Shown piece after piece: positions 7,027 to 15,709 of a stretch of 22,086 nt of DNA. Location: contig CAZKUN010000156.1 in NCBI GenBank assembly GCA_964555935.1, positions 1-22,086 of the forward strand, in the 5' to 3' direction. The notes under the pieces are model-generated. The model saw nothing but the letters and a program-made list of their open reading frames with translations. It was not told where the DNA came from and made no database searches. Each line of letters starts with the position of its first letter. Position 1 is the first letter of the stretch. The DNA is from CAZKUN01 sp964555935. Lineage in GTDB: Bacteria; Armatimonadota; Zipacnadia; Zipacnadales; VGFC01. The translations under genes were made by a program, and so were the position numbers.

Positions 7027-7144
7027 GGGTGTCCCTCCAAGAGCTTCCCGGTGAGGTTCGCGCTGGAGGACGCCCGGTCCTCGGCAGGCGCGGAGACGTC
7101 GGCCACGGAATGATGTCGTCAATTCGGGCATCAGGGGTGCGAGC

Positions 7145-10027
7145 ATGCGCGCGACGGTCTGTCTATGGGTAGTGGTGGCCGCGACATCGGGATGCGCGCA
7201 GGATGGAGCGTCTCGATCCGTCGAGCTGGGACCCACCAATCGTGAGTCGGGACTGACTGTCGCGAACATGGGCGACGGTACCAACGAGCCCGCGACGGTG
7301 GCCGGGCGAGATGGACGACGGGGCACGGCGCAGACTTCGTACATGTACGTCAACATCGACGACGGCTGGCTCATGGATGGCGACTACGATCTGTACGTCA
7401 CCGTCGAGTTTCACTCAGATGCCCTCGCGGCCATGTCCCTCCAGTATGAGGCCGTCGGCGACGAGCCGACTATTGGGCGACGGTACGCGCCGTCGCCCGA
7501 TGGCGCGCTCTGCTTCCGAGTGGGAGAGTGGGACCATTTCACCTTCCACCTCCCAAACGCGCGTTGCGCGAACGGCCAGAACTACGGCAACGACTTCCGG
7601 TTTTCGCTCCGCCCGAGCATCGTCGTCGGTAAGATCACCGTCTCCACCGTGCGGCCGGATGACTATGATCGCCGACGCGTGCCGACGAAGGAGGACCTCG
7701 CGCAGCACCGCGCCGCATCGGTTGAGGGCTTTGAGTTGACCGTCGGCGACAACGGCACGTCACCGGCTGCGGCGGCGCTCTACTCGGTGCTCGGCGTGAC
7801 GAGCGTGGAGCACTACGCGCACTGGCAGAGCGTTTGCCCCGATGAGCGCGGGCAGTGGGACTGGAGCAAGTGGGATGCTCAGGTTAACATCCTGCGCGAG
7901 CGGGGTCTGAAGTGGGTGCCGTTCCTCATCGCCGGGCCGGCGTATGCCACGCCGGATTGGTTCAGGCTCTCAGAGCGCGGTCATGCGTATCGCTGCCTCG
8001 AGCATGGCGAGGACAGCTTCGTGCAGTCGCTCTGGAATCCCGAGCTGTTCGCCGAGGTGGACAGTTACCTGGCGGCATTCGCCGAGCACTACCCGGCCGA
8101 TGTGCTGGAATCGGTGCTACTCGGGGTGACGGGCATCTACGGCGAGTCGATTTACCCCGCGGGACCCGAGAGCGGATGGACGGCCGCGCGAACGGGCGAC
8201 TACCACAACCATGGGGGCTTCTGGTGCGCGGATGACCTCGCGAAAGCCGACTTTCGTCGGTTCCTGAAGGATCGCTACGCGACACTCGCCGCACTGAACC
8301 GGTCTTGGGGCACGAAGTATGCAGACTTCGATGAGGTCGAGCCATTCATGCCGGCTGATCGGCCCAGCGACCGGGCGTATCTCGACCTCCGGGACTGGTA
8401 CTTCGAGGCGATGACGGAATGGAGCGAGGCGTGGGTGGAAGCCGCGCGCGAACACTTTCCGGAATCGGAAGTGTACCTCTGCACAGGTGGCAACGGCTCG
8501 GCGGCCTTGGGCGCGGACTTCTCAGCTCAGGCCAAACAGATCGCCAAACACGATGCGGGGATCCGGATTACCAACGAGGGCAGCGACTACGGGCACAACT
8601 TCGCGGTCACGCGAAGCGTGGCTTCGGCCGGCAAGTTGTATGGCGTCTACTATGGGTTCGAGCCGGCCTCGGGCGTCGACCCGAACGGCGTGGTCGCGCG
8701 CATCTATAATGCCACCGCGTCGGGGTGTCGGCAGCTCCACTACTACACGAACAACATCACCGGCGAGCAACAGGCGACGGACAACTTCCGCGCGAACATC
8801 GAGTACCTCCGGCCTCGGTCGCCACGGGTAGACGTGGCGGTGCTCGTGCCCTCCGAGTGGCTGGCGCTCAACCAAGACCGACTGAATCCCTTCCTGGGCG
8901 GCGTGGCGCAGCTCCGCGACCTGGTCGATCTCGACTTCGCGGATACCAACATGATCGCCGATGGATGCCTCGACCGAGCGCGGTTCCTCATCGCGAATGA
9001 AGGTCAGCGCTTTGAGGCAGATACCTTGGGGGTGATAGAGAAGTGGATCCGCGGTGGAGCCATTCTCATCGCCACGTCGGATGTTCGCTTGGAGACCATC
9101 GAGGGCGATACCTCGGCCCAGCAGCGTCTCTTCGCCCAGCCTGATGCATCGGCGCTGGACAACGCCATGCGGCGGGCTTTGACGGGCGACGTGGGCGAGA
9201 GCATCTGCGTGGACGTGGGCGCGGGCTGGGATGGCCCCTTCATCGGCCCGGGCTGGCACAGCCGCGAGCGCGGGATGGAGTGGCCGGAAACTGAGGGCGC
9301 GACGAAGCGCTGGTCCGGCCCCAAGGCCATCGCCTACCTGCCGGCTGTCGAGGGCGACGCAACGCTGCACATCGAGGGAATCGTGCCCCAGGCGGCGGTC
9401 GGAGACGACCCCGTGCTCGTCAACGGTGTCACGGTTGGCGCGATGGATTCGGCCAGCGGCGTGTGGGACTTCGACGTGCCGGCCGACGCGCTGAGCGGCA
9501 CGCCCGTGGCGGCCGTCGAACTGAACTGCAATGGGTGGCGGCCGAGCGACCATGGCCAACCCGACGACCGCGTGCTGGGCATTGCGGTGCGGTCGATAAC
9601 GCTAACGGCCAAGGGCGGCGCTCGCGCGCCCGAAGGCGTGCCGCCGAGCGTGATCGTTACGACGAAAATTGACACTGCGACGGCTCTGGCGCCCTGCGCC
9701 AGGCGCATCGGGAAGGGCGCGTCGATCTTCTTGCCCGTGGGGTGGAGCGAGAACCAACCGCTCGCCATGGCGGCGATTGCCGAGGCGATTGAGCGGGCGG
9801 ATTCCTATCTCCCGGGCGCGCGATGCGTGATGGATCTCGACGGCGACATGGACGGAGTGTACTGGACGATCTGCGAGAACTCGGCGCTTGTCCTGAACTA
9901 CACCGACGCGGAGATCACCCGCGAGTTCACGGTTCGCGCGCTCGACCTGCGCCCGGCTGCGGCGAAGGTGGGGGAGACGCACTCCACCACTGTCCCGGCG
10001 AGGTCGATCGGCGAGGTGCCATGGTGA
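7145..10027 (+). CDS. GH42-like glycoside hydrolase lipoprotein
   Basis: A 960-residue exported protein. The N-terminus MRATVCLWVVVAATSGC is a short lipoprotein signal with Cys17 as the likely lipidated residue. Residues about 60-180 look like a beta-rich carbohydrate-binding-type domain. From about 190 a TIM-barrel begins that resembles beta-galactosidases of GH42/clan A: WSKWDAQVNILRERGLKWVPFLIAGPAYATPDWF, then GVTGIYGES with E334 as likely acid/base, and RITNEGSD with E478 as candidate nucleophile. ALNRSWGTKYADFDEV is a further GH42-like block. Residues 570-650 resemble the amidotransferase-like trimerisation domain (DVAVLVPSEWLALN, FLIANEG). The C-terminal part is beta-rich and unassigned. 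Start: ATG at 7145 with AGGGG upstream. Substrate is unknown; family assignment is by motif only. Confidence 0.82.
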   Translation: MRATVCLWVVVAATSGCAQDGASRSVELGPTNRESGLTVANMGDGTNEPATVAGRDGRRGTAQTSYMYVNIDDGWLMDGDYDLYVTVEFHSDALAAMSLQYEAVGDEPTIGRRYAPSPDGALCFRVGEWDHFTFHLPNARCANGQNYGNDFRFSLRPSIVVGKITVSTVRPDDYDRRRVPTKEDLAQHRAASVEGFELTVGDNGTSPAAAALYSVLGVTSVEHYAHWQSVCPDERGQWDWSKWDAQVNILRERGLKWVPFLIAGPAYATPDWFRLSERGHAYRCLEHGEDSFVQSLWNPELFAEVDSYLAAFAEHYPADVLESVLLGVTGIYGESIYPAGPESGWTAARTGDYHNHGGFWCADDLAKADFRRFLKDRYATLAALNRSWGTKYADFDEVEPFMPADRPSDRAYLDLRDWYFEAMTEWSEAWVEAAREHFPESEVYLCTGGNGSAALGADFSAQAKQIAKHDAGIRITNEGSDYGHNFAVTRSVASAGKLYGVYYGFEPASGVDPNGVVARIYNATASGCRQLHYYTNNITGEQQATDNFRANIEYLRPRSPRVDVAVLVPSEWLALNQDRLNPFLGGVAQLRDLVDLDFADTNMIADGCLDRARFLIANEGQRFEADTLGVIEKWIRGGAILIATSDVRLETIEGDTSAQQRLFAQPDASALDNAMRRALTGDVGESICVDVGAGWDGPFIGPGWHSRERGMEWPETEGATKRWSGPKAIAYLPAVEGDATLHIEGIVPQAAVGDDPVLVNGVTVGAMDSASGVWDFDVPADALSGTPVAAVELNCNGWRPSDHGQPDDRVLGIAVRSITLTAKGGARAPEGVPPSVIVTTKIDTATALAPCARRIGKGASIFLPVGWSENQPLAMAAIAEAIERADSYLPGARCVMDLDGDMDGVYWTICENSALVLNYTDAEITREFTVRALDLRPAAAKVGETHSTTVPARSIGEVPW

Positions 10028-10058
10028 AGTGTTGCTCCTCGCCTCCGTGCCCGCGTAG

Positions 10059-10079
10059 CGACGGGCTTCCAGCCCGTCG
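10059..10079. repeat. REP-like palindrome
   Basis: CGACGGGCT-TCC-AGCCCGTCG is a perfect 9-bp stem with a 3-base loop, 31 bases after the lipoprotein stop. It has no T-tract on either side, so it is more like a dispersed intergenic palindrome than a terminator, though it could protect the 3' end of the upstream mRNA. Confidence 0.6.
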
Positions 10080-10188
10080 GATTGGTGCCGGGCGCCTATG
10101 CGGAACTCAGTTGCCGCGCCGTGGTCCGAGAGGGCGCGTCCGTTGAGTGAGCGAATAGCCAAGCATCCGCGCACTTGGAGGGACGGAG

Positions 10189-11310
10189 ATGTCTGAGGTG
10201 ATCCGCAGCATAAAGCGCAGCGAACGAGAGGCCTTCCAGCGATTCCTGGAGCGCTGCTTTGGCTCGGGACGCGGCTCGTGGCAGCGCTGGCAACCCGAGC
10301 TCTTCCTCGACGCGGCCGACGCCGATGAATTCCATCTCGTCGCTGAGGTTGACGGCGAGTTCGTCTCACACGTCGGCGGCTATCCGCTGCCGGTGCGCGT
10401 CGGCCCCGCGCGCGTGATGACGGCCGGCGTGGGCAATGTAGGCACCCACCCGAACGCCCGTGGCAAGGGGTACATGACGAAGCTGCTGGATGAATCGATC
10501 CGGCAGTGGCGCGATCGGAAATGGACGCTATCGGCGCTATGGGGCGACCGGCAGCGGTATGGCGCCTTCGGTTGGGAGTCGTGCGGGATCAAGTATACGG
10601 CGCGCCTGAGCGAACGGTCGCTCAGCAGGAGTGGCATTGAGGCGGCTGATGTCGATGAAGTCGATCCGCTCGACCCCGCTGTGGTGACTCGCGTCGCCGA
10701 GTTGCACGCAACCATCCCTTGCCGCGTGGAGCGGCCTGAATTCGCAATGAAACTCAGGCGCGACGGGCTCCGCTTGTTCTTGGGGCGGGATGGGTACCTG
10801 CTGTCGAGCGGCGACTACGGTGACCTGCGCGTATCCGAGGTCGCTAGCCCTACCGGCCTCGCGCCGGAACTGATCGCCGGGGCGATGGATCGCGCGCGGG
10901 CCGGCTCGGCGGACGTGGAGTTTGGCCCCGGCGATATCGGCCGGCTCTCCCGGGTTGTTGACGCCATGTCCGGCTGGCAATGCGGGACGCAAGGGATGCT
11001 CCGGATACTCGATTGGCCCGGCCTCGTGCGAGACCTGCAACCGTGGCTCCAGGAACGCGCCGAGGGCATGGCGAGTTTCAAGCAGTCCATCGGATGTCGT
11101 TGGCACGATGAGACGGAGTGGGTGACTGTTGGGTGGGATGGCACCGAACTCTCGGTCGCCGACACGCAGGCAACCGGAGGGGTGGAAGTCGACCTGCCTC
11201 GACTCACGGGGCTCGTGTTCGGAAGCCCGCTGGCGGGAGCCGAGTCGCTTGGCGCCTTCGCGCAACTGTTGCCCGTGCCGGTGCACATTCCGGGATTGGA
11301 TCATGTCTAG
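10189..11310 (+). CDS. GNAT N-acetyltransferase, Eis-like
   Basis: A 373-residue protein with the two-GNAT-plus-tail architecture of the Eis family. The first GNAT domain (residues about 1-150) contains the acetyl-CoA loop in GVGNVGTHPNARGKGYMTKLL, with R91-G92-K93-G94 as the pyrophosphate-binding turn. SALWGDRQRYGAFGWESCG follows as the family-typical second block. The C-terminal 100 residues, rich in strands and ending in LAGAESLGAFAQLLPVPVHIPGL, resemble the sterol-carrier-like domain that closes Eis proteins. Acceptor substrate is not predictable; Eis relatives acetylate amines, including aminoglycosides. GGAGG lies seven bases before the ATG. The gene sits between two palindromic repeats. 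Confidence 0.88.
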   Translation: MSEVIRSIKRSEREAFQRFLERCFGSGRGSWQRWQPELFLDAADADEFHLVAEVDGEFVSHVGGYPLPVRVGPARVMTAGVGNVGTHPNARGKGYMTKLLDESIRQWRDRKWTLSALWGDRQRYGAFGWESCGIKYTARLSERSLSRSGIEAADVDEVDPLDPAVVTRVAELHATIPCRVERPEFAMKLRRDGLRLFLGRDGYLLSSGDYGDLRVSEVASPTGLAPELIAGAMDRARAGSADVEFGPGDIGRLSRVVDAMSGWQCGTQGMLRILDWPGLVRDLQPWLQERAEGMASFKQSIGCRWHDETEWVTVGWDGTELSVADTQATGGVEVDLPRLTGLVFGSPLAGAESLGAFAQLLPVPVHIPGLDHV

Positions 11311-11339
11311 CGCCTGCACCGCCAGGTCCATGCCCTCAG

Positions 11340-11428
11340 CCGTCCCGTGCCTGCGGGTCTCCTGACCCGCAAGAATGCTGGATGCCACGATGGCGATGCG
11401 GGTCAGGAGACCCGCAGGCACAGGACGG
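11340..11428. repeat. REPIN-like pair of inverted palindromes
   Basis: The 31 bases at 11340-11370 and 11398-11428 are reverse complements with a single mismatch, separated by 27 bases. Each arm itself contains a hairpin, GCGGGTC-TCCT-GACCCGC or its mirror. Two REP-like units in opposite orientation are the definition of a REPIN, a non-autonomous element moved by RAYT-type tyrosine transposases. No transposase is nearby. It lies between the acetyltransferase and the CoA-binding gene. Confidence 0.75.
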
Positions 11429-11469
11429 ACTCATCAGCCGGATCTGCGCGCAAGCACTAGGAGACAGCG

Positions 11470-11844
11470 ATGACCATCGCGATCATCGGCGCATCCGCCG
11501 ACCGCCGCAAGTTCGGCAACAAGGCCGTGCGCGCGTGGCTGAGGGCGGGGGAGACGGTCGTGCCAATCAACCCGAAGGGCGGGGAGATCGAGGGCTTGCC
11601 GGTCGTGAAGAGCGTGCTGGATTACGAGGGCGAGATCGATACTGCGAGCGTCTACCTGCCACCGCAACTCGCGCTGGCCGTGCTGGATGAATTGGCCGAG
11701 AAGAAGATCCCCGAAGTGTTCATCAACCCCGGCGCGGAGAGCGAAGCGCTAATCGAGCGCGCCAAGGAACTCGGCATCAACGCCATGCTCGCGTACAGCA
11801 TCATCGGCGCGGGGTCCAGACCCGGCGACTTCGGGGATGAATGA
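11470..11844 (+). CDS. CoA-binding domain protein
   Basis: A 124-residue single-domain protein of the CoA-binding (succinyl-CoA-synthetase-alpha-like) family. IAIIGASADRRKFGNKAVR (residues 3-21) is the Rossmann-type nucleotide loop, and VPINPKGGEIEG and INPGAESE are the next conserved turns. The length is normal for stand-alone members, which bind CoA or a nucleotide but whose biological role is unknown. AGGAG lies six bases before the ATG. Its stop is 9 bases from the 3' end of the convergent tRNA-Sec gene. Confidence 0.9.
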   Translation: MTIAIIGASADRRKFGNKAVRAWLRAGETVVPINPKGGEIEGLPVVKSVLDYEGEIDTASVYLPPQLALAVLDELAEKKIPEVFINPGAESEALIERAKELGINAMLAYSIIGAGSRPGDFGDE

Positions 11845-11853
11845 GAGGTTGAC

Positions 11854-11952
11854 TGGCGAGGGCGTGTGAGAATCGAACTCACCTCGGACGGCGCTAGCCA
11901 GCCCGACGCTGGGTTTGAAGCCCAGGGAGACCACCAGGCCCCATGCGCCCCC
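11854..11952 (-). tRNA. selC: tRNA-Sec (anticodon UCA)
   Basis: A 99-base tRNA with encoded G73 and CCA (11856-11854). The anticodon arm CTGGG-CTTCAAA-CCCAG carries UCA, which reads UGA. It has all the oddities of bacterial tRNA-Sec: an 8+5 acceptor/T-arm layout (GGGGGCGC against ACGCCCTC with one terminal C-A mismatch at pair 8), a 6-bp D stem (GGGGCC/GGTCTC) with a four-base TGGT loop, and a long variable arm closed by TCGG/CCGA. The T arm is GTGAG-TTCGATT-CTCAC. It begins 9 bases after the selD stop, so it is probably processed from the selD transcript. Confidence 0.93.
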
Positions 11953-11961
11953 GTGTTGTCG

Positions 11962-13005
11962 TCAGATCACGCGAACCCGACCGGGCTCGCCGTCGGCCAG
12001 TTCGCCGACCATGCCGAATGTGCCTTCTGGCAGCGATCCCGCGAGATCATCCAGCAGCGCCGATGCATTTTCCTCAGGTACCGAGATCAGCAACCCGCCC
12101 GACGTCTGCGGATCGGCCATGATTTTCGTCGCCTCCTCGGCCGAGTCGGACCACTCGGAGAACTTCCTCGCGTGATCCAGGTTGCGATACAGCCCGCCCG
12201 GCGCCATGTCGGCGCGAAGGCACTCCAGCGCCCCCGGCAGGAGCGGCACTGAATCAGCCGCGATGTCCATCGCGCATCCGCTCGCCTCGGCCATCTCATG
12301 CCCGTGCACCAACAGGCCGAATCCCGTGATGTCCGTGCAGGCCGTAACGCCATGCCGTTGCATGGCCTCGGCGGCCGAGCGGTTGAGGCTGAGCATCGCG
12401 CTCGTGGCCGCGTCCATCCATTCGTCTCGCGCCTCTTCAGCTCGATGTGCCGTGCATACGAGTCCCGTCCCGAGTGGCTTCGTGAGAATCAGCGCGTCGC
12501 CCGGGCGGCCGCCGGAATTGCGCACGACCTCGTCTGGGTGGACCTGCCCGATCACGCTAAGACCGTAGATGGGCTCGGGGTTCTCGATGGTGTGGCCGCC
12601 GGCAATGGGGATGCCCGCCTCCGCCGCTTTCTCAACACCGCCGAGCAGAATGGCCGACATCACCTCAAGCGGCAGCTTGTCCTTAGGGAAGCCGCCGACC
12701 GCCAGCGCCATCAGGGGGGTTGCGCCCATGGCGTAGATGTCGCTCAGCGAGTTGGCCGCCGAGATCGCGCCATACGTGTAGGCGTCGTCGACGATGGGAG
12801 TGAAGACGTCGACGGTCGACACCACCGCGAGGTCGTCGCGGACGCGGTAAGCGGCCGCGTCATCAAGCCCCCCGCCGGCGATGAGGTTCTCGTGCTCCAT
12901 GGCAGGCAGCGCGCGCAGGACCTGCGCGAGGGCATCGGGGCCCAGTTTCGCCGCTCAGCCGGCGCACGTAGCCATGGTCGTCAGCCGGATCTTCTCCGGT
13001 GCCAT
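11962..13005 (-). CDS. selD: Selenide, water dikinase; selenoprotein with Sec17 (in-frame UGA)
   Basis: Makes selenophosphate from selenide and ATP, the selenium donor for Sec-tRNA. Reading from the ATG at 13005 (GGGAG six bases upstream) gives MAPEKIRLTTMATCAGU, where codon 17 is TGA at 12957-12955. It then continues AAKLGPDALAQVL and reaches AGGGLDDAAAY, STVDVFTPIVDD, SLSDIYAMGATPLMAL and GFGLLVHGHEMAE, the normal SelD blocks. Position 17 is the catalytic Cys/Sec of the family, and Sec here is well known. Total length is 347 residues including Sec. Stopping at UGA would leave an N-terminally truncated protein beginning at an internal MEHENL. The gene lies 13 bases after the TPR gene and 9 before tRNA-Sec, in one likely transcript. 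Confidence 0.95.
12926..12957 (-). promoter_or_regulatory. Candidate bacterial SECIS element in selD
   Basis: Immediately after the UGA the mRNA can fold as GCGA (12951-12948), a 4-base AACT bulge, GGGC, a CCCGAU loop, GCCC and UCGC (12929-12926). The apical loop starts about 15 bases after the UGA, close to the spacing SelB needs. The fold was done by eye. Presence of a hairpin is expected from the Sec assignment. Confidence 0.6.
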
Positions 13006-13018
13006 GCGTTTCTCCCAG

Positions 13019-15697
13019 TTACCGCGAGGCGGCGCTCAGGTGCCGCCCGCCCTGCAGATCGTCCAGCCACAGCGCGGCCGTCTGTGCCATCGGGCTGGCC
13101 GGGAAATTCCGGGTGAGGTCCTCCAGGTCCTTCTTGGCGGCCATGTCGTCGCCGGCCATGTACGATGCCCTCGCGGCCCCGAGCAGCGCCTCCGGGGCGA
13201 GCAGACTCGAGGAATGATCCGTCACGACAGAGCGATATGACTCGGCGGCGTCGCCGAACTCCCCATGGGCCTCAAGCAGTTGCGCGGCCAGCAACGCGGC
13301 ATCATCTGCCAGAGGCTCCCCTCCACCTTTCGCCGCCATGTCTCGGAGCGCCAGCAGCGCGTCCTGCCAGCCGTCCGACCGGCCTCGCGTCAGGGCCTGG
13401 AGATAGGCCTCGGCGGCAGGGCTCTCAGCCCGGAAATGCGTGACTATGAAGAGTCGACGATCCATCGCATCGTTGGCGTAGATGCTGTCGGGGTAGTTCG
13501 TGGCGACATCGACGAACAGCGCCCTGGCTTGGTCGAGATCGTGTTTGCGAAAGGCGCACTCGGCAATCCGCCAGGCGGCATACGCCGGCGTCATGCGCGG
13601 GTCGCTCGCCTGCTCGCGGAAGACACCCAGCGCGGGAAATATCCCGGGTGGCATCTGCACGGACATGCCCGGCGGCGCGGGCGGCATTCGGATCTCAGTG
13701 GGCTTCGTCTCCTCACGCAGCCTGCGGTATAGCGCCTCCGCCTCATCGAGATCGCCCGCGGCAAACGCGCAGTCGGCCAAACGCCAACGTGACTTGAGCG
13801 CGATGTCAGGCGATGCCGACAGCAGCGACCCGAAGATACCCCGCGCGCCATGCAAGTCTTCACCTGATGCAAGCATGAGGTCGGCCATCAGTAGCATCGC
13901 GCGATTGTGCAGCGTCGCCGGTCCGCGCCCCGACTCGGTCACCTTCCTGAGCGTCTCCAGGGCGGCGTCGGGGTGGTGGGCCTGTGCGGCGAGTTGAGCG
14001 GACCGGAGGCCGATTTCAAGCCGAAGTCCCTCTGATACCTGAGGGTGGTCGACCACCGCCCCATAGACCCGCGAAGCGGCATCGGCATGGTCCGCGTACT
14101 CGAGCGCCTCGCCAATGGTCATCAGATCATCCGCGGTCAATCCGGCCGCGACGGCTCGTTCTGCAAAGCCCTCCGAGCGGCCCTGTTCGGCCTCGGCCAG
14201 CGCAAGGAGCAGTGCCAATCCAGGCGCGCCGCTGACGGCCAGCCCGTCACGGGCAAGCGTCTCCAGCTCTGGGAGCAACTTGGCTGAGCGCGCCACGTTG
14301 ATCGCGCTCAGGGCGACGGTGTCGGCGGTGTCGATGCTCTCGGATGAGGCCGCAACGTACTCGCGGATGGCATCGCCTGGCCTGCCTAACGCGGCGAGAA
14401 CCCGCGCCACATCCGTCGCGAGAGCGCGTGGCTCGCCGGTGGCCTCGCGGTGCTCCTCGTAGACGGCCAGAGCTTGCTCGGGAAGGGAGTTCTGAGTCAG
14501 CACGGCGCCCAGGCGTTGGGCGGCGCTGAGATCGCCGAGGCGGAAGCTCGTGCCCTTCTTCCAGGCCTTAACCGCCGCATCGCCGTTCCCGGCGGCCGCG
14601 TAGGCGTCGCCCATCATATAGTGGATACTCAAGTCGCCGGGCTGGAGCGCGAGCGCGGCCTGGTAGAACTCGAGCGCTTCGTCGTGACGACCGGCATCCG
14701 TCGCGAGCGATCCGGCTCTTTCGAAGACGTTTGCGTCGTCGGGGCGAAGTTCAGTCAGGCGCCGGTAGACTGCCAACGCGCCATCCGCGTCATCGCTCCA
14801 TTCCGCCATCGCCGCCATCCGCTCGATCAGCGCGTCGTCGTCAGGAGTCTCCTCTAGCTGCGCCTGAAGCTCCGCCGCGAGTTCCCCCGATGTCCCCTGG
14901 CGCTCGGCGATCTCATACACGGTCCGCCACGCCACCTGGCTGCTGGGGTCGGCGGTCAGCGCCGCGTCGCACGCAGCGCGAGCCTCGACATCGCGCTCCT
15001 GGCCGAAGAGTACGCGCGCGATCCGCACGTACAAACCGGCCTTGACGCGCGCGTCGGCGTTCATCGCCTCGATCGCTTCGTTGGCTGCGTCGAGTTGCCC
15101 CAGGCCGATCAGCGATTCGATCAGCAGGTTCGCCGTGTCCTGCTTCTGGTGCTGGCCAATGCCGTCTCGTGGAACGCCAGTGAGAAGCTCGATGGCCCGC
15201 TCATATTGCTCGTCTCGCACGAGCAGTCTCGCCGCGGCGATGAGCGCGTCGGCCGCCTCTGGTGGCAGGGCTGAGTTCTTCTCCGCCAAGTCCGCGTAGA
15301 GGTCCACCGCCTCGTCGATGCGGTCATCCATCTCAAGGAGAGTCGCGAGTTGGAACATCGCCGCGCGTCTGAATGGGGGCGGAATGTCCAGAGCGACCGC
15401 CTCGCGCAGGGCCGCCTCCGCCTTGTCATCCTGGCGAAGCTGTCGGAGCGTCGTCGCGTAGACCGTCAGGGCTTCCGCGCGTTCCTGATCGTTCCCGGAG
15501 GCTTCGACCGCCGCGGCGTACTTAGACGAGGCCGCGCGAGCGTTCCCGAGCGACCGATAACGCTGGCCCTCCTGGATAAGCTGGCGAAATGTCTGGGGTG
15601 TTTGGGCAGTGGCGAGCGCGCAGTTTAGCCCAAGCAACGCGCACAGCGCCGCCCCGTGGATGCGAGGGCCGGCGCTGGCGTGTCGGTGGTTATTCAT
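13019..15697 (-). CDS. Exported TPR-repeat protein
   Basis: An 892-residue protein. It begins with a basic stretch and a hydrophobic core (IHGAALCALLGLNCALATAQ) that looks like a Sec signal peptide cleaved after ATA or AQT. The rest is a long solenoid of tetratricopeptide repeats. Examples are the unit with AEALTVYATTLRQLRQDDKAEAALREAV, the one with ALEFYQAALALQPGDLSIHYMMGDAYAAAGN, and C-terminal YbgF-like units such as QARALFVDVATNYPDS. TPR solenoids hold protein partners, here in the periplasm. It is the third gene of a tight minus-strand run and precedes selD by 13 bases. The start has no strong ribosome-binding site; it follows the upstream stop by 12 bases, so coupling is likely. Confidence 0.88.
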   Translation of the reverse strand: MNNHRHASAGPRIHGAALCALLGLNCALATAQTPQTFRQLIQEGQRYRSLGNARAASSKYAAAVEASGNDQERAEALTVYATTLRQLRQDDKAEAALREAVALDIPPPFRRAAMFQLATLLEMDDRIDEAVDLYADLAEKNSALPPEAADALIAAARLLVRDEQYERAIELLTGVPRDGIGQHQKQDTANLLIESLIGLGQLDAANEAIEAMNADARVKAGLYVRIARVLFGQERDVEARAACDAALTADPSSQVAWRTVYEIAERQGTSGELAAELQAQLEETPDDDALIERMAAMAEWSDDADGALAVYRRLTELRPDDANVFERAGSLATDAGRHDEALEFYQAALALQPGDLSIHYMMGDAYAAAGNGDAAVKAWKKGTSFRLGDLSAAQRLGAVLTQNSLPEQALAVYEEHREATGEPRALATDVARVLAALGRPGDAIREYVAASSESIDTADTVALSAINVARSAKLLPELETLARDGLAVSGAPGLALLLALAEAEQGRSEGFAERAVAAGLTADDLMTIGEALEYADHADAASRVYGAVVDHPQVSEGLRLEIGLRSAQLAAQAHHPDAALETLRKVTESGRGPATLHNRAMLLMADLMLASGEDLHGARGIFGSLLSASPDIALKSRWRLADCAFAAGDLDEAEALYRRLREETKPTEIRMPPAPPGMSVQMPPGIFPALGVFREQASDPRMTPAYAAWRIAECAFRKHDLDQARALFVDVATNYPDSIYANDAMDRRLFIVTHFRAESPAAEAYLQALTRGRSDGWQDALLALRDMAAKGGGEPLADDAALLAAQLLEAHGEFGDAAESYRSVVTDHSSSLLAPEALLGAARASYMAGDDMAAKKDLEDLTRNFPASPMAQTAALWLDDLQGGRHLSAASR

Positions 15698-15709
15698 AGT
15701 TCGGGTCGA

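Noticed and set aside
5908..7113. A 401-codon plus-strand frame opposite the sulfatase-like gene
   Set aside because: No motif, and the minus-strand frame has clear family blocks.
7027..7144. TTGACG on the minus strand as a -35 for the sulfatase-like gene
   Set aside because: Nothing AT-rich resembling a -10 lies 15-19 bases away.
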